Source of the DNA: Aurantimonas sp. HBX-1
GTDB lineage: Bacteria; Pseudomonadota; Alphaproteobacteria; Rhizobiales; Rhizobiaceae
Assembly (NCBI RefSeq): GCF_021391535.1
Contig: NZ_CP090066.1
Span: 3,175,501-3,239,500 of the forward strand
Reading direction: 5' to 3'
Length of the DNA stretch: 64,000 nt
Part shown: positions 16,170 through 24,750 of the stretch, one piece after another
How the letters are laid out: every line of letters starts with the position of its first letter
How positions within the stretch are numbered: the stretch's first letter is position 1
The notes under the pieces: generated by a model
Told to the model about the DNA's origin: nothing
Database searches by the model: none
The model's input: the letters and a program-made list of their open reading frames with translations, nothing else
Position numbers and translations under genes: made by a program

Positions 16170-17456
16170 TTATTGGCCGCCCACGGCGATGTAGCGCAGG
16201 CCAAGAGACCGCGCCTGCGCCTGGAGAAAGCGGTTGGCGTCGATGACGGCGAGCTTTTCGCCGTCAGCGGGCGGCAGCTTTTCGAGTTCGCTGCGATAGT
16301 CGGGCCATTCAGTGCCCACGATCAGGATGCTGGCACCCTGTACCGCCGCGAGGGCGCTGTCGTGACGGGTGACGACGCCCGCCCAACTGGCCGGCAGATC
16401 GGTAGCAGCCGGATCATGCACATGCAGACGCGCGCCCTGCCCGATCAGCCAGTCGCACAACTCGACCGACTGCGACCGCCGCAGTGTGCTGGTGCCTACC
16501 TTGTAGGTCAGACCCCAGACCGCAACCGCGACGCCGGCCAATTCGCCGTACAGAACCTGGACCTTGCGGCGGACCCAGTTCTTGTGGGCATCATTGCTGA
16601 CCTTGACGGACGAGAGCAGCGGCGTTGCCAGATGCACCGCAGCGCTTGCCTGGCCGAGATATTCGATATCGCGTGCCAGCGTGCCTCCGGCAAATGGGCC
16701 GCCAGGACCAAGATATGCCTTGGGGCCGATGCGGGCTTCGGTCTTGAGGCCGCGTTCGACCTCCTTGGCGTCTGCGCCGACTACTTCGCAGATGGCGGCA
16801 ATCTCATTGGCGAAGGTCACCGAAGTGGCAAGGAACGCGTTGATGGCGTGCTTGGTCATTTCCGCGGACTCGACAGACATCCATTCCAGCCGTTCGGTGA
16901 TCGGCTGCAGCAGCTGCGTGAGCTTTTCCCGGGCGGCCTCACCACGGATACCCAACACAATCCGGTCAGGCTTCAGAAAGACATTGAGCGCGTTGCCGAG
17001 CCGCAGGTTTTCCGGACTGCAGACAAAGTCGAGATCGGGGCGCCCGATGGCGCGGGCATGGGCTTCGAGCGCCTTGATGGAACCGACGGGCATCTGCGAG
17101 GAGACAATCACCACGGCCCCTTGCCGCATCGCCGCCAGGCTTGCCGTGACGCGCGAGACGACAAACTCGATATCGGCATGATCGTCGTTGTCGACCGGCG
17201 TGTCGTAGGCGATCCAGACGACCTCGGCATCGCCGAGAGCGATGGCAGGGTCGGTCGTGAAGGACAGATTGCCGTTCTCCAGCCCGGCTCCCAGCAGGTC
17301 ATCCAAGCGCGGCTCGAACAGCGGCGCCCTTCCCGCGTTCAGTCCGGCAATGGTGTCACGGTTGTCATCTAAGCCGACAACGTCATGCCCGAGTGATGCC
17401 AAGCAGGCCGCGGTCACGGAGCCGAGATGCCAAAGTCCCTGAACGCAAACTCTCAC
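16170..17456 (-). CDS. UDP-glucose/GDP-mannose dehydrogenase family protein lacking the catalytic cysteine
   Basis: 428 residues with the three-domain nucleotide-sugar dehydrogenase layout. The N-terminal NAD site is VCVQGLWHLGSVTAA. The middle helix carries SAEMTKHAINAFLATSVTFANEIA with K202 and N206, and the donor loop reads GPGGPFAGGTLARD. In catalytic members this loop is GGSC-x-x-KD with an essential Cys; here that position is Thr259, while Asp263 is kept. Two-step oxidation to a uronic acid is therefore doubtful. GTG 17456 is chosen because AAGGG lies 7 bases upstream; a TTG at 17462 is also in frame. It begins 3 bp past the upstream epimerase stop. Confidence 0.85.
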   Translation of the reverse strand: MRVCVQGLWHLGSVTAACLASLGHDVVGLDDNRDTIAGLNAGRAPLFEPRLDDLLGAGLENGNLSFTTDPAIALGDAEVVWIAYDTPVDNDDHADIEFVVSRVTASLAAMRQGAVVIVSSQMPVGSIKALEAHARAIGRPDLDFVCSPENLRLGNALNVFLKPDRIVLGIRGEAAREKLTQLLQPITERLEWMSVESAEMTKHAINAFLATSVTFANEIAAICEVVGADAKEVERGLKTEARIGPKAYLGPGGPFAGGTLARDIEYLGQASAAVHLATPLLSSVKVSNDAHKNWVRRKVQVLYGELAGVAVAVWGLTYKVGTSTLRRSQSVELCDWLIGQGARLHVHDPAATDLPASWAGVVTRHDSALAAVQGASILIVGTEWPDYRSELEKLPPADGEKLAVIDANRFLQAQARSLGLRYIAVGGQ

Positions 17457-17458
17457 AC

Positions 17459-18421
17459 TCAAACCCTTGTGGTGAAGACCCACTCGTTATCCTGCAGGTA
17501 GCGAACCGTTTTCAGCACGCCCTCGCGGATGGTGTATTGCGGCTTCCAACCCAGCGCCTGGATGCGCGTGGTATCAAGGAAGATGAAGGGATTGTCGCCA
17601 ATCCAGCCCCGGTCGCCTCCGCTATATTGCAGTTCCGGGGTCACGCCCAGGGTCTCGCAGATCCAGCCGATGGAATCGTTGACCTCGCAATAGCCGTCGA
17701 CTCCCAGATTGAAGATGTTGACCTTGCCTTGCGCCTTGTCCATCGCCAGCAGGATCGCATCGATGCAGTCCTGGACATAAAGATAGGATTTGCGCTGCTT
17801 GCCATTGCCGAGCACCGGCAATTTGGTGGGGTCGGCCTTCAGCTTCTCATAGAAATCGAAAACATGGCCATGCGTATAGCGCTCGCCCAGGATGGAGACG
17901 AAGCGGAAGATGCAGGCCTTGAAGCCGAAGCCTTCGCAGTAGGCCGAAATGAGGCCTTCGCCGGCGGCTTTCGAGGCACCATAGAGCGAGGTCTGCACCG
18001 GAAACGGGCCATCCTCGGGGGTGGGAACGACCGGGGACTCGCCATAGACGGAGCCTGTTGAGGAGAATGCAATCTTGCTGATGCCGTTGGCGCGCATCGC
18101 CTCGAGGACATTATAGGTGGCAATGGTGTTCTGCTCGAGGTCCTTGCGCGGATGGCTGGTACCGAAGCGCACATCGGCATTGGCAGACAGGTGGAACACC
18201 GCCTCGCCGCCCTGGAAGGCTAGCTTCAACCCCTCGAGGTCGAGCAGGTCGAGTTCCACTAGGCGGAACTGCGGGTGCGCCAGGGCACCCTCCAGAAAAC
18301 GACGCAGGCCGGTAGAAAAGTTGTCGACGCCAATCACCGTATGGCCGTCGGCCAGAAGACGATCAACCAAGGTGCTGCCGATGAATCCGGCGCATCCTGT
18401 CACGATATAGGTACTGCTCAA
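17459..18421 (-). CDS. NAD-dependent nucleotide-sugar epimerase/dehydratase (extended SDR)
   Basis: 320 residues. The extended-SDR hallmarks are YIVTGCAGFIGSTLVDRLL at the N-terminus, catalytic Ser/Thr in FSSTGSVYGES and the YGASKAAGEG Tyr/Lys pair. The sequence resembles the UDP-glucose 4-epimerase branch. The stop is immediately followed by the dehydrogenase gene, and its ATG overlaps the GtrA stop by 4 bp. A role as 4-epimerase of the nucleotide sugar used by the locus is likely; the nucleotide cannot be told from sequence. Confidence 0.85.
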   Translation of the reverse strand: MSSTYIVTGCAGFIGSTLVDRLLADGHTVIGVDNFSTGLRRFLEGALAHPQFRLVELDLLDLEGLKLAFQGGEAVFHLSANADVRFGTSHPRKDLEQNTIATYNVLEAMRANGISKIAFSSTGSVYGESPVVPTPEDGPFPVQTSLYGASKAAGEGLISAYCEGFGFKACIFRFVSILGERYTHGHVFDFYEKLKADPTKLPVLGNGKQRKSYLYVQDCIDAILLAMDKAQGKVNIFNLGVDGYCEVNDSIGWICETLGVTPELQYSGGDRGWIGDNPFIFLDTTRIQALGWKPQYTIREGVLKTVRYLQDNEWVFTTRV

Positions 18422-18828
18422 AGCGATCCTCTGCTGTGTTGAAACACCCAGAACTTGGTCATCCCAAAGCCCAGGCCAAGCGTGGCAGCAATCGCCATGG
18501 CGGCGCCGAGATAGGTCGACTGCCCGGCCGAGTCAACGACGAGATGGACGACAATCAGCGTGATGACGTAGTTGACCAGTGCCACGCAGATGTAGCGCGT
18601 GACCTCACGCAGTACGTTGGCCTCGCGACTACGGAAGGTTAAAGCCTTGTTGGCCAGAAAGTGGAAGGTTATGGCGGCGATATAGGAAATGCTGACCGCC
18701 AGGAGATGCCCCAATTGCAGCAGTTCAACGGTGAGGAAGATCAGCCCAAAGTAGACAAGTGCGGTCGCTCCACCAACGCCGACATACCGGGCAAACTGTA
18801 GTAGACCGTTGCGGCGCCCTATACTCAT
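18418..18828 (-). CDS. GtrA family small membrane protein
   Basis: A 136-residue, four-helix membrane protein. Helix 1 starts at FARYVGVGGATALVYFG, helix 2 at VSISYIAAITFHFLANKALTF, and two more hydrophobic segments follow (YICVALVNYVITLIVV, MAIAATLGLGFGMTKFWVF). The R-x-V/I-x-G at the start, the N-K-x-x-TF motif and the KFWVF end are typical of GtrA proteins. GtrA is thought to flip undecaprenyl-phosphate-linked sugars made by a GtrB/DPM1-type GT2; such a GT2 (19558-20511) is two genes upstream in the same transcript. Overlaps both neighbours by 4 bp. Confidence 0.88.
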   Translation of the reverse strand: MSIGRRNGLLQFARYVGVGGATALVYFGLIFLTVELLQLGHLLAVSISYIAAITFHFLANKALTFRSREANVLREVTRYICVALVNYVITLIVVHLVVDSAGQSTYLGAAMAIAATLGLGFGMTKFWVFQHSRGSL

Positions 18829-19568
18829 GCCGCGAGAGACTTTTTGGGCCTCAACGTGGCACCGATGCAGAGATTGCAGAACTTCAAGTTCACAGGGATT
18901 GGAAAATAGGTCGACGATTCCATCGTGAAATATTTAGACAACTCGCTCAGAATTTCGTCAGGCAGGTTGATGTGCTCACGCTCGATGAACCAGCGGTAGG
19001 ACTGGTGGTAGCGCTTTTCGAAGATTCGCTGGGCCGAGATGCGGCGGGCCAAGCTATAGGCCCAACTGCCTTCGCAGGGGATGACGATGGACAGCGTGCC
19101 AATGTCCTTGTCGCATAGCCGATACATTTCCTTGACCGCTTCGGGCAGGTTGGGCAGGTGCTCGAGCACATGGATTGCGAGAACGCGATCAAAGTGATTG
19201 TCGGGAAAACCCATATGCTGCTGGCAATCACCGACCACAGACTGGATGTCAGGAAACTTCTTACGCAGCTCGGCGACCATGTTCTGGCGGATATCGACCG
19301 CAACATAGTTTTTCGTCTGCTCAGGGTCGAGCTTCTCGTAGTTCATATGCTCGCCGCTGCCAGCCCCAATTTCTAGCGTACGCTTAAAATTGACCGGCGC
19401 GTTCTTGACTACGTAGTTGTGGTTGAACTCGTCGACGATGCCATATTTGTCCGGCAGAACGTCATGCCAGTATTTCATGAAATCGTCGCTGATGACCCTC
19501 TGCTCAGGTGTAAGCGGTGGAAACACCTTTGGCCACTTCGATTTAGAGCCAATTTCATCAACCGACAT
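18825..19568 (-). CDS. SAM-dependent class I methyltransferase
   Basis: 247 residues. The SAM-binding motif is RTLEIGAGSGEHMNYE, followed by the acidic strand end YVAVDIRQNM, and the post-core motif FDRVLAIHVLEHLPNLPEAV; these are canonical class I features in the UbiE/Coq5-like branch. It overlaps the GT2 gene by 11 bp and the GtrA gene by 4 bp, so it is part of the decoration unit. The substrate is probably a sugar on lipid carrier or nucleotide; unproven. Confidence 0.87.
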   Translation of the reverse strand: MSVDEIGSKSKWPKVFPPLTPEQRVISDDFMKYWHDVLPDKYGIVDEFNHNYVVKNAPVNFKRTLEIGAGSGEHMNYEKLDPEQTKNYVAVDIRQNMVAELRKKFPDIQSVVGDCQQHMGFPDNHFDRVLAIHVLEHLPNLPEAVKEMYRLCDKDIGTLSIVIPCEGSWAYSLARRISAQRIFEKRYHQSYRWFIEREHINLPDEILSELSKYFTMESSTYFPIPVNLKFCNLCIGATLRPKKSLAA

Positions 19569-20511
19569 TTTTTTCCTCCCCGAAGTTCACCTTGCGGTCG
19601 AGAATATACATCGGCCGACGTTTGACCTCGTCATAAATTCGCCCGATATACTCTCCGATCAGCCCGAGTCCTAGCAATTGCATGCCGGAAAAGAAACTGA
19701 CGAACAGGACGGTCGTTGAGAGGCCCGGCGTTAAGTCGACGCCCAACAATTTCTGGACCACGTACCAGGCGCCAAGCAGGAAGCTCAGACCAGCGAGTGT
19801 AAAGCCGGCGATCGACATCAGGAACAGCGGTCGCGAACTGAAACTGATCAAGCCGTTTAGACCGATCTTGAGCGACCCTGTCAGCCGGTTATAATTGCCA
19901 GTGCCGGCGAAGCGTTCGTCGCGATCGTATTCGATGAATCCCTGCTTGAAGCCGACATAGGCGACAAGTCCCCGCAAAAAGCCGTGTGTCTCGTTGAGGT
20001 TGCGCAGCTCCTCGATCACCCGGCGCGTCATGATGCGGAAGTCACCAGTGTTGCGCGGAATTTTAACGTCGCTCAGCTTGTTGATGACGGTATAGCCAAA
20101 TGAGGAAATCACGCGCTTGATAAAGGTCTCGCCTTGGCGGCTGCGGCGCGTGGCGTAGACGACTTCGAAGCCTTCGGAGAGTTTGGCGTACAGGTCCTCG
20201 ACCAACTCGGGCTGATCCTGCAAGTCGACATCTATGACGACGCAGGTCTCGCCGGTGCAGAATAGTATACCAGCCATGGTGGCAGCCGGCTGCCCGAAGC
20301 GACGGGAAAAAACTAATAACTTTATGTTGGGATTACGGTTGATTTCTTCGAGAATCACTTCTTCCGTACGATCCGAAGACGGATCCATTGCAAACACAAT
20401 CTCGTATTCGACACCCATCTTCGCAAATACGGCCTCGGCGCGAGCAAGGAAGGGACGTATATTACCTTCTTCTTTATAAACCGGTACGATCAGCGATATA
20501 ATAGGCGCCAT
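19558..20511 (-). CDS. Family 2 glycosyltransferase, DPM1/GtrB type with two C-terminal membrane helices
   Basis: 317 residues. The GT2 domain begins ISLIVPVYKEEGNI; the DxD-like region is CVVIDVDLQDQPELV, a hallmark of polyprenyl-phosphate-sugar synthases of the DPM1/ArnC/GtrB group. Two membrane helices follow (PLFLMSIAGFTLAGLSFLLG and the STTVLFVSFFSGMQLLGLG segment). ATG 20511 with GGAA at short spacing is favoured over GTG 20532. The enzyme should make an undecaprenyl-phosphate sugar for a GT-C transferase outside the membrane; a GT-C-like protein is encoded beyond the insertion-sequence remnants at 21681. Confidence 0.9.
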   Translation of the reverse strand: MAPIISLIVPVYKEEGNIRPFLARAEAVFAKMGVEYEIVFAMDPSSDRTEEVILEEINRNPNIKLLVFSRRFGQPAATMAGILFCTGETCVVIDVDLQDQPELVEDLYAKLSEGFEVVYATRRSRQGETFIKRVISSFGYTVINKLSDVKIPRNTGDFRIMTRRVIEELRNLNETHGFLRGLVAYVGFKQGFIEYDRDERFAGTGNYNRLTGSLKIGLNGLISFSSRPLFLMSIAGFTLAGLSFLLGAWYVVQKLLGVDLTPGLSTTVLFVSFFSGMQLLGLGLIGEYIGRIYDEVKRRPMYILDRKVNFGEEKNVG

Positions 20512-20743
20512 TTCTGCTTCCCGTTCATGCACGTATTCTGCCTGTCTAGCCTTGGTGGAAGACTCAAGCGAGACGGCCTGGGCTGGATCGGAATTTTTGT
20601 AGTCTCCTTAAGGGAGCAAAAATCATCTTTCTAGTGCCCGAGTTGACCCTTCGCCGCTGATTTTGAGTCGAACCTTATCACGTATCGATGGTGCGTCCGC
20701 CGCTTTCCGGGCAGTTAGGCGGTGGCCGCCGGGGTGTGGAAAG

Positions 20744-20965
20744 CTAACGGCTTGCGTTCTCGATCCCGGATTTGGCCCTCCTTTCGTAGTTGATGGGTGG
20801 TCGGTAGCCTAGGGCGAAATGGGCGCCTAGAGGGGTAGCACCAGCCTTCGATAACTTGCCCCGACCGAGCGGTTCGCATTCGAGCCTCGCAAGGAACCTC
20901 TCACACAGGGCTTTGGCGTAGGCGTCATCCGCCGAGCCCATCAACGGGCGCACACCCGTTACCAT
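20744..20965 (-). mobile_element. IS3-family transposase (OrfB C-terminal) remnant
   Basis: The leftward translation contains PLMGSADDAYAKALCERF and, after a short scrambled stretch, LGYRPPINYERRAK. These correspond to the SMS-x-GDxxDNAxxES and H-SxLGYxSPxxYE motifs at the end of IS3-family rve-type transposases. The middle (helix and N/H-rich motif) is deleted or frameshifted, and the upstream catalytic residues are missing, so the element is dead. Confidence 0.7.
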
Positions 20966-21002
20966 GCATCTCGGACCGAACAGCATCGACGTGTATTCAG
21001 CG

Positions 21003-21330
21003 TAATGGGGCTTGGGAAGTTTTCCGGCCCAGAGTTTTTTGCAGCCTGGCGCCCATGGTTGCGGCCAGGGCGGCGATCGCCTTGGCAGCCTGCGCGCTCA
21101 GGTCGGTATCGTCTAGAAAGTCGCGGCGTACCAGACCAATCGTATTCTCCTTGGTGCTCCGTTGCCGGGGATCTTAGGGATTGCGGAGGTAGGACTTCGA
21201 TCCCCGCATTGATCTTGAGGGCGGCGTGCTGGGACAGCTCGGCGCGGTGGTCCCACGTCAACGACCGGGGCAGCCCTGACGGGAACGCTACAATGGTGCG
21301 TGCGAAGGCATCACCAACAGCCTCAGCGCC
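21003..21330 (-). mobile_element. IS30-family transposase remnant with frameshift
   Basis: Leftward translation gives AEAVGDAFARTIVAFPSG, LPRSLTWDHRAELSQHAALK and NAGIEV, matching the IS30 DDE core (LTWDxGxExxxH, TGIxV). A shift of frame near 21180 then restores QRSTKENTIGLVRRDFLDD, the PWQRGTxENTNGLLR-type motif, and FLDDTDLS. Catalytic Asp in TWD is present but the element is fragmentary and frameshifted. Confidence 0.75.
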
Positions 21331-21680
21331 ATGCCCCGCAAGAGCGGGGCCGTTCTTGGTCGCGGTCCGCCCCCTTCAAGCGCGGTAAATGCAGCAGCAT
21401 TGTGAGGCGCGTCGTGCTTCGACGAGCGTGCGATTGCGAGACTGTCCAGTCAAGAATGAGATCGTGTTCCCGGTGCCGCGTTAGCCCGGTCGGCGGCATC
21501 GGCCGGGCGCGTGCTGATCATGATCTCGCGAGACGAATCCCTTGCCCCGTTCACCCACTCGAGCCCACGGCGTTCTAACGCCGACACGGCGCGAAGGGCA
21601 TGCCGCTAGGTCGAGGCGGAATGCCTTTCGAACTCAAACGAAGAGCGCCGGATAGATGGCTTCGTGACAACCACGCCAAG

Positions 21681-23687
21681 CTATGACGAGCGATCTACGC
21701 GAACACTTTTTACGGCCATGTCTCCTGTGCCGCCAAAATGCGCACGAAACTCGATATTGGTTGTATCCTTCTCTAAAATAAACGGCATCGACACACTATT
21801 TTCTGCCCCGTTACATCTGTCGTCATTTCTCGCAAACACAGATCGATTTAGCGAAATCTGTCCAATATTCGCGGTAACATCAAAAAAGCTCCCTTCCCCC
21901 ATATTAGTGCAAACAAATTCCACCTGGACCTCGTAACTTCCGGCCGGCAGATCAACATATGGTCCGTACATAAGAAACCCGGCTGGATCACGTGGGGATT
22001 TGGCCTCCAATTCGCCATTGTCGACGACGCCGACCTGTCTCTGGAAGGATGTTGGCGAGTAGTCGCCCAATGCAATATCCACAGGAGAGAAATCGTCGGG
22101 AAAGTGCTCTAAAATTTCTTCGTCGGAATTTGCCGTCGGCAACTTTTCGTTTACCCGACGCTGCAATTGCCGCCAATCATCATAGATCATGATGTTGAAT
22201 TCAGCGCATGGCACCTCATTTGACGGCTCACCATAACGGTTCGTGATCTCGTTCTTCTGAAGTCCATTCGAAATTATGAAATTTGATTTACCGAGATGGC
22301 CCGAATCCATATCGTAGTAGTACCAGAGAATATTATTGCCCCAAAAGAATGGATCAGGGCTCCACGGCGCGAATTGGTTGATGTCGATTGTCCAGTCCGT
22401 GATCACCGAGAGCTTCCTGGCCAGCCAGTATTCGGCATATCCATTCTCGAGGGCGTAGCGTTCGCGACACGAGTTCAGCTGTCCGGCGATCCGGGCCCAT
22501 TCGGCGGATGGTCCTACTGTTCCTCGCGCGTGAACAGAGAGAAGCGGAAGGGCGCTCAGTACCGCCGCCGCCCCCCCAAGAGCGAAGAGGGTGCGCCGGG
22601 ATTGCTTCATCCAACCCGCAACGAGTGCGGCTAACGCTAGAGCGCCTCCTAGCTGCATGCCGACCATATACCTGGCGTATGCCAACGCATCATTTTCCCA
22701 GAGAAGGATGCCGAATGCCAAACCGCCCAGCGTCAGGAAGGCGACAAATAGCTTCGCACGAAGGGACGCAGCGTTGCGCACCTCATTCGCATTCCAGATT
22801 TCCAGTGCCGCCTGAACGAATAGGTAAAATGCTGCGGCGCAGCCCACTAGAAACAGCGAGAATGTGACAGGCGAGTCTATAATCAGGCCAATCATCATTG
22901 ATGATTTCTCCAATAAACGGAGTCGGAGTGGCTCGAAATATTGCATGGTAAACAATTCTTCGATTAAAAGCGCCGTCACGATCGATAAACTAATCGTTCC
23001 AAGGAATCTTCCCAGGCGCTTTATTCGCTCTGTAACTGGGGATGCCAAATAATTGGCCAACGCATAAGGCGCCGCAAAAAAAACGACGAATAATTTGTCG
23101 GAAAATATCGCTATCGAACAGAACATAACAAATATAACGTCTAAAATACCTGTTTTTCTGTAGGAAATCTTCTCATAGAATATGAAACCAAAAACCGCAC
23201 ATACTGCAGCTGACCCATGTGCAATTGGCACAAAGATATTGAATAATATAGAGGCGCCCTCAAGCGCGGGAAGATTGTCAAAGAACGATGTAGTCACCAG
23301 GATAATACAAAATAGTAAGAATATGCCCCATGCATTGTCGGCGCCGACGCGGTCGGGCACGATGCGATTTAACATCAACCTCCCGGCCAACGCGATGAGG
23401 CCGCAGTGGAAAACGAGCATACAGATTACGGCTGTATAGATATCGTCAGTTAAGATACGAAATGCTGTATAGCTCATTAAATCAGGAAATATGTATGGCG
23501 CACGCGGCAACATCCACGAAAAAATACTAAAATTTTCGTTTCTCAGAAGATCTTCTGTAATCGACGGCACCGTTAGCTGGTCAGAACTAAATATAAACTG
23601 TTGAAATACGGGATTGTAGAAAAGTATATAAGCGGTGATTGCAGAAAAAATTCCGACTGTGAAAAGCTCCATGCCGCGACGTATCAC
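21681..23687 (-). CDS. Large polytopic membrane protein with C-terminal soluble beta domain (GT-C-like, unassigned)
   Basis: About 668 residues. Roughly the first 390 residues hold about ten hydrophobic helices (for example FSAITAYILFYNPVF, YTAVICMLVFHCGLIALAG, LFLVGCAAAFYLFVQAAL); the rest is soluble and ends in a beta-rich, carbohydrate-binding-like stretch (GPYVDLPAGSYEVQVEF). This layout fits GT-C glycosyltransferases or related polysaccharide membrane proteins, but no catalytic motif is certain. GTG 23687 has GGAG 6 bases upstream; ATG 23672 and TTG 23747 are alternatives. The helix-coding part is strikingly AT-rich (line 23101-23160 has 18 G/C of 60) while the middle is GC-rich, a sign of mosaic horizontal origin. 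Confidence 0.75.
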   Translation of the reverse strand: MIRRGMELFTVGIFSAITAYILFYNPVFQQFIFSSDQLTVPSITEDLLRNENFSIFSWMLPRAPYIFPDLMSYTAFRILTDDIYTAVICMLVFHCGLIALAGRLMLNRIVPDRVGADNAWGIFLLFCIILVTTSFFDNLPALEGASILFNIFVPIAHGSAAVCAVFGFIFYEKISYRKTGILDVIFVMFCSIAIFSDKLFVVFFAAPYALANYLASPVTERIKRLGRFLGTISLSIVTALLIEELFTMQYFEPLRLRLLEKSSMMIGLIIDSPVTFSLFLVGCAAAFYLFVQAALEIWNANEVRNAASLRAKLFVAFLTLGGLAFGILLWENDALAYARYMVGMQLGGALALAALVAGWMKQSRRTLFALGGAAAVLSALPLLSVHARGTVGPSAEWARIAGQLNSCRERYALENGYAEYWLARKLSVITDWTIDINQFAPWSPDPFFWGNNILWYYYDMDSGHLGKSNFIISNGLQKNEITNRYGEPSNEVPCAEFNIMIYDDWRQLQRRVNEKLPTANSDEEILEHFPDDFSPVDIALGDYSPTSFQRQVGVVDNGELEAKSPRDPAGFLMYGPYVDLPAGSYEVQVEFVCTNMGEGSFFDVTANIGQISLNRSVFARNDDRCNGAENSVSMPFILEKDTTNIEFRAHFGGTGDMAVKSVRVDRSS

Positions 23688-24750
23688 ACTCTGCTCCGTG
23701 TCAAGATGCTGCCCGCGTGCTTCGTTTGGATCGCAACGAGATGTCAATCAGGCGTTTGCGGGCTAGATCAGTAAGATAGGAAAATGCACAATTCGGAGGC
23801 TGCAGGGAGATCAGCCCAGGGTCGAGCAATCCCTCAGTCATGCGGCCATGGACCATATCCCAGCAAGCTTAACAAGCGCAAAATCGCAGTGATACCCAGC
23901 GCTTCCCCGGTCTCGAGGGTAGTGATGCGCTGCGTTCTTGGGCCCATCTTTGGCGCATCGTTTCGTAGTTCATGGGGACCAGCAGCCGAGGACGGAATGC
24001 GGGCTGGCGAGATTGTATCCAGCCCAAGATAAACTGGAAAACAGCTCTGCAAGCTTCAGCGTTGATCTGGAGTTGCGCCGATTGAGCGGCTCGCATTCCC
24101 GCGGTCCGGCTGGTCTAGCGCTCTCCCAGCTAACGAGCACCGATCACCGGAGACCGTTGGTCGTCGAAAGCAGGGCGCTGTCGCCCCACCGTTGAAGATA
24201 GGGATGTGCCGTCGAGACCGGCGGAAAATCGGCAGCGAGCGTTCGCCACTGGCAACCACTTGCCGTGATGTAGAGGGTGGCGCGCAGAACGTCCCTCAAC
24301 GAGGTCCGAAGCCGGCAGTTAAGCTTGGCTGCGGTAGCAACGGCGCCGACTCACCCAATTCTCTGCGTCAGGTCACTTGGATGGCGGACGCAGCTATGGC
24401 CATGCTCAGTCTTAGCGGCATCATTCCAGGCGATCTCGAATTCCAGGCGATCTCGATCCCGCATTGAATCGATACGAATTTGAACCCCGACCCGCTGATA
24501 TCGCGCGGCTACTCCTTGCTCAGGCTCCTCCGACCGAAGGCCGCCCGTGTATATTGCCCTCTTGATCACTGCGCGCCAGTGCCTATGCCCGCTTGATCCT
24601 GTAGCGGAGGAAGAGCTCGGGCTCGCCTGCACGGCCCTTCCCTTGGCCAGTGGCTGGCTGTAGGACGCTTCAACGCTGTTCCGGCTGCAAATGAAGTGTC
24701 GGAAGCGGATATTTACGGCGGCAATGCGGGTATCGGGAATCAATTAGCCC
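23688..24750. other. Non-coding interval, nothing recognised
   Basis: Just over 1 kb between the AT-rich membrane protein gene and the CDP-sugar operon. Several stop-free stretches exist on both strands (for example 24351-24743 leftward) but none shows a family motif, a good ribosome-binding site or coherent codon use. It is probably degraded DNA together with the promoter of the rightward operon. No terminal inverted repeats were spotted. Confidence 0.5.

Larger units (their letters stand above)
20512..21680. other. Insertion-sequence graveyard between polysaccharide modules
   Basis: No intact gene occupies this 1.17-kb interval. It holds transposase remnants of two different families (listed separately at 20744 and 21003), both read leftward. 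From 20512 to 20743 and 21331 to 21680 nothing recognisable was found. Such dead insertion sequences mark past recombination joints between the heptose module and the low-GC membrane-protein gene. Confidence 0.7.

Noticed and set aside
23834..24096. Possible transposase fragments on the minus strand
   Set aside because: The stop-free segments show no DDE, HTH or other transposase motif that could be matched.
24460..24500. A tRNA-like T-loop (GGTTCAAATTC on the minus strand)
   Set aside because: The flanking bases do not form a T stem, and no acceptor or anticodon arms fit nearby.
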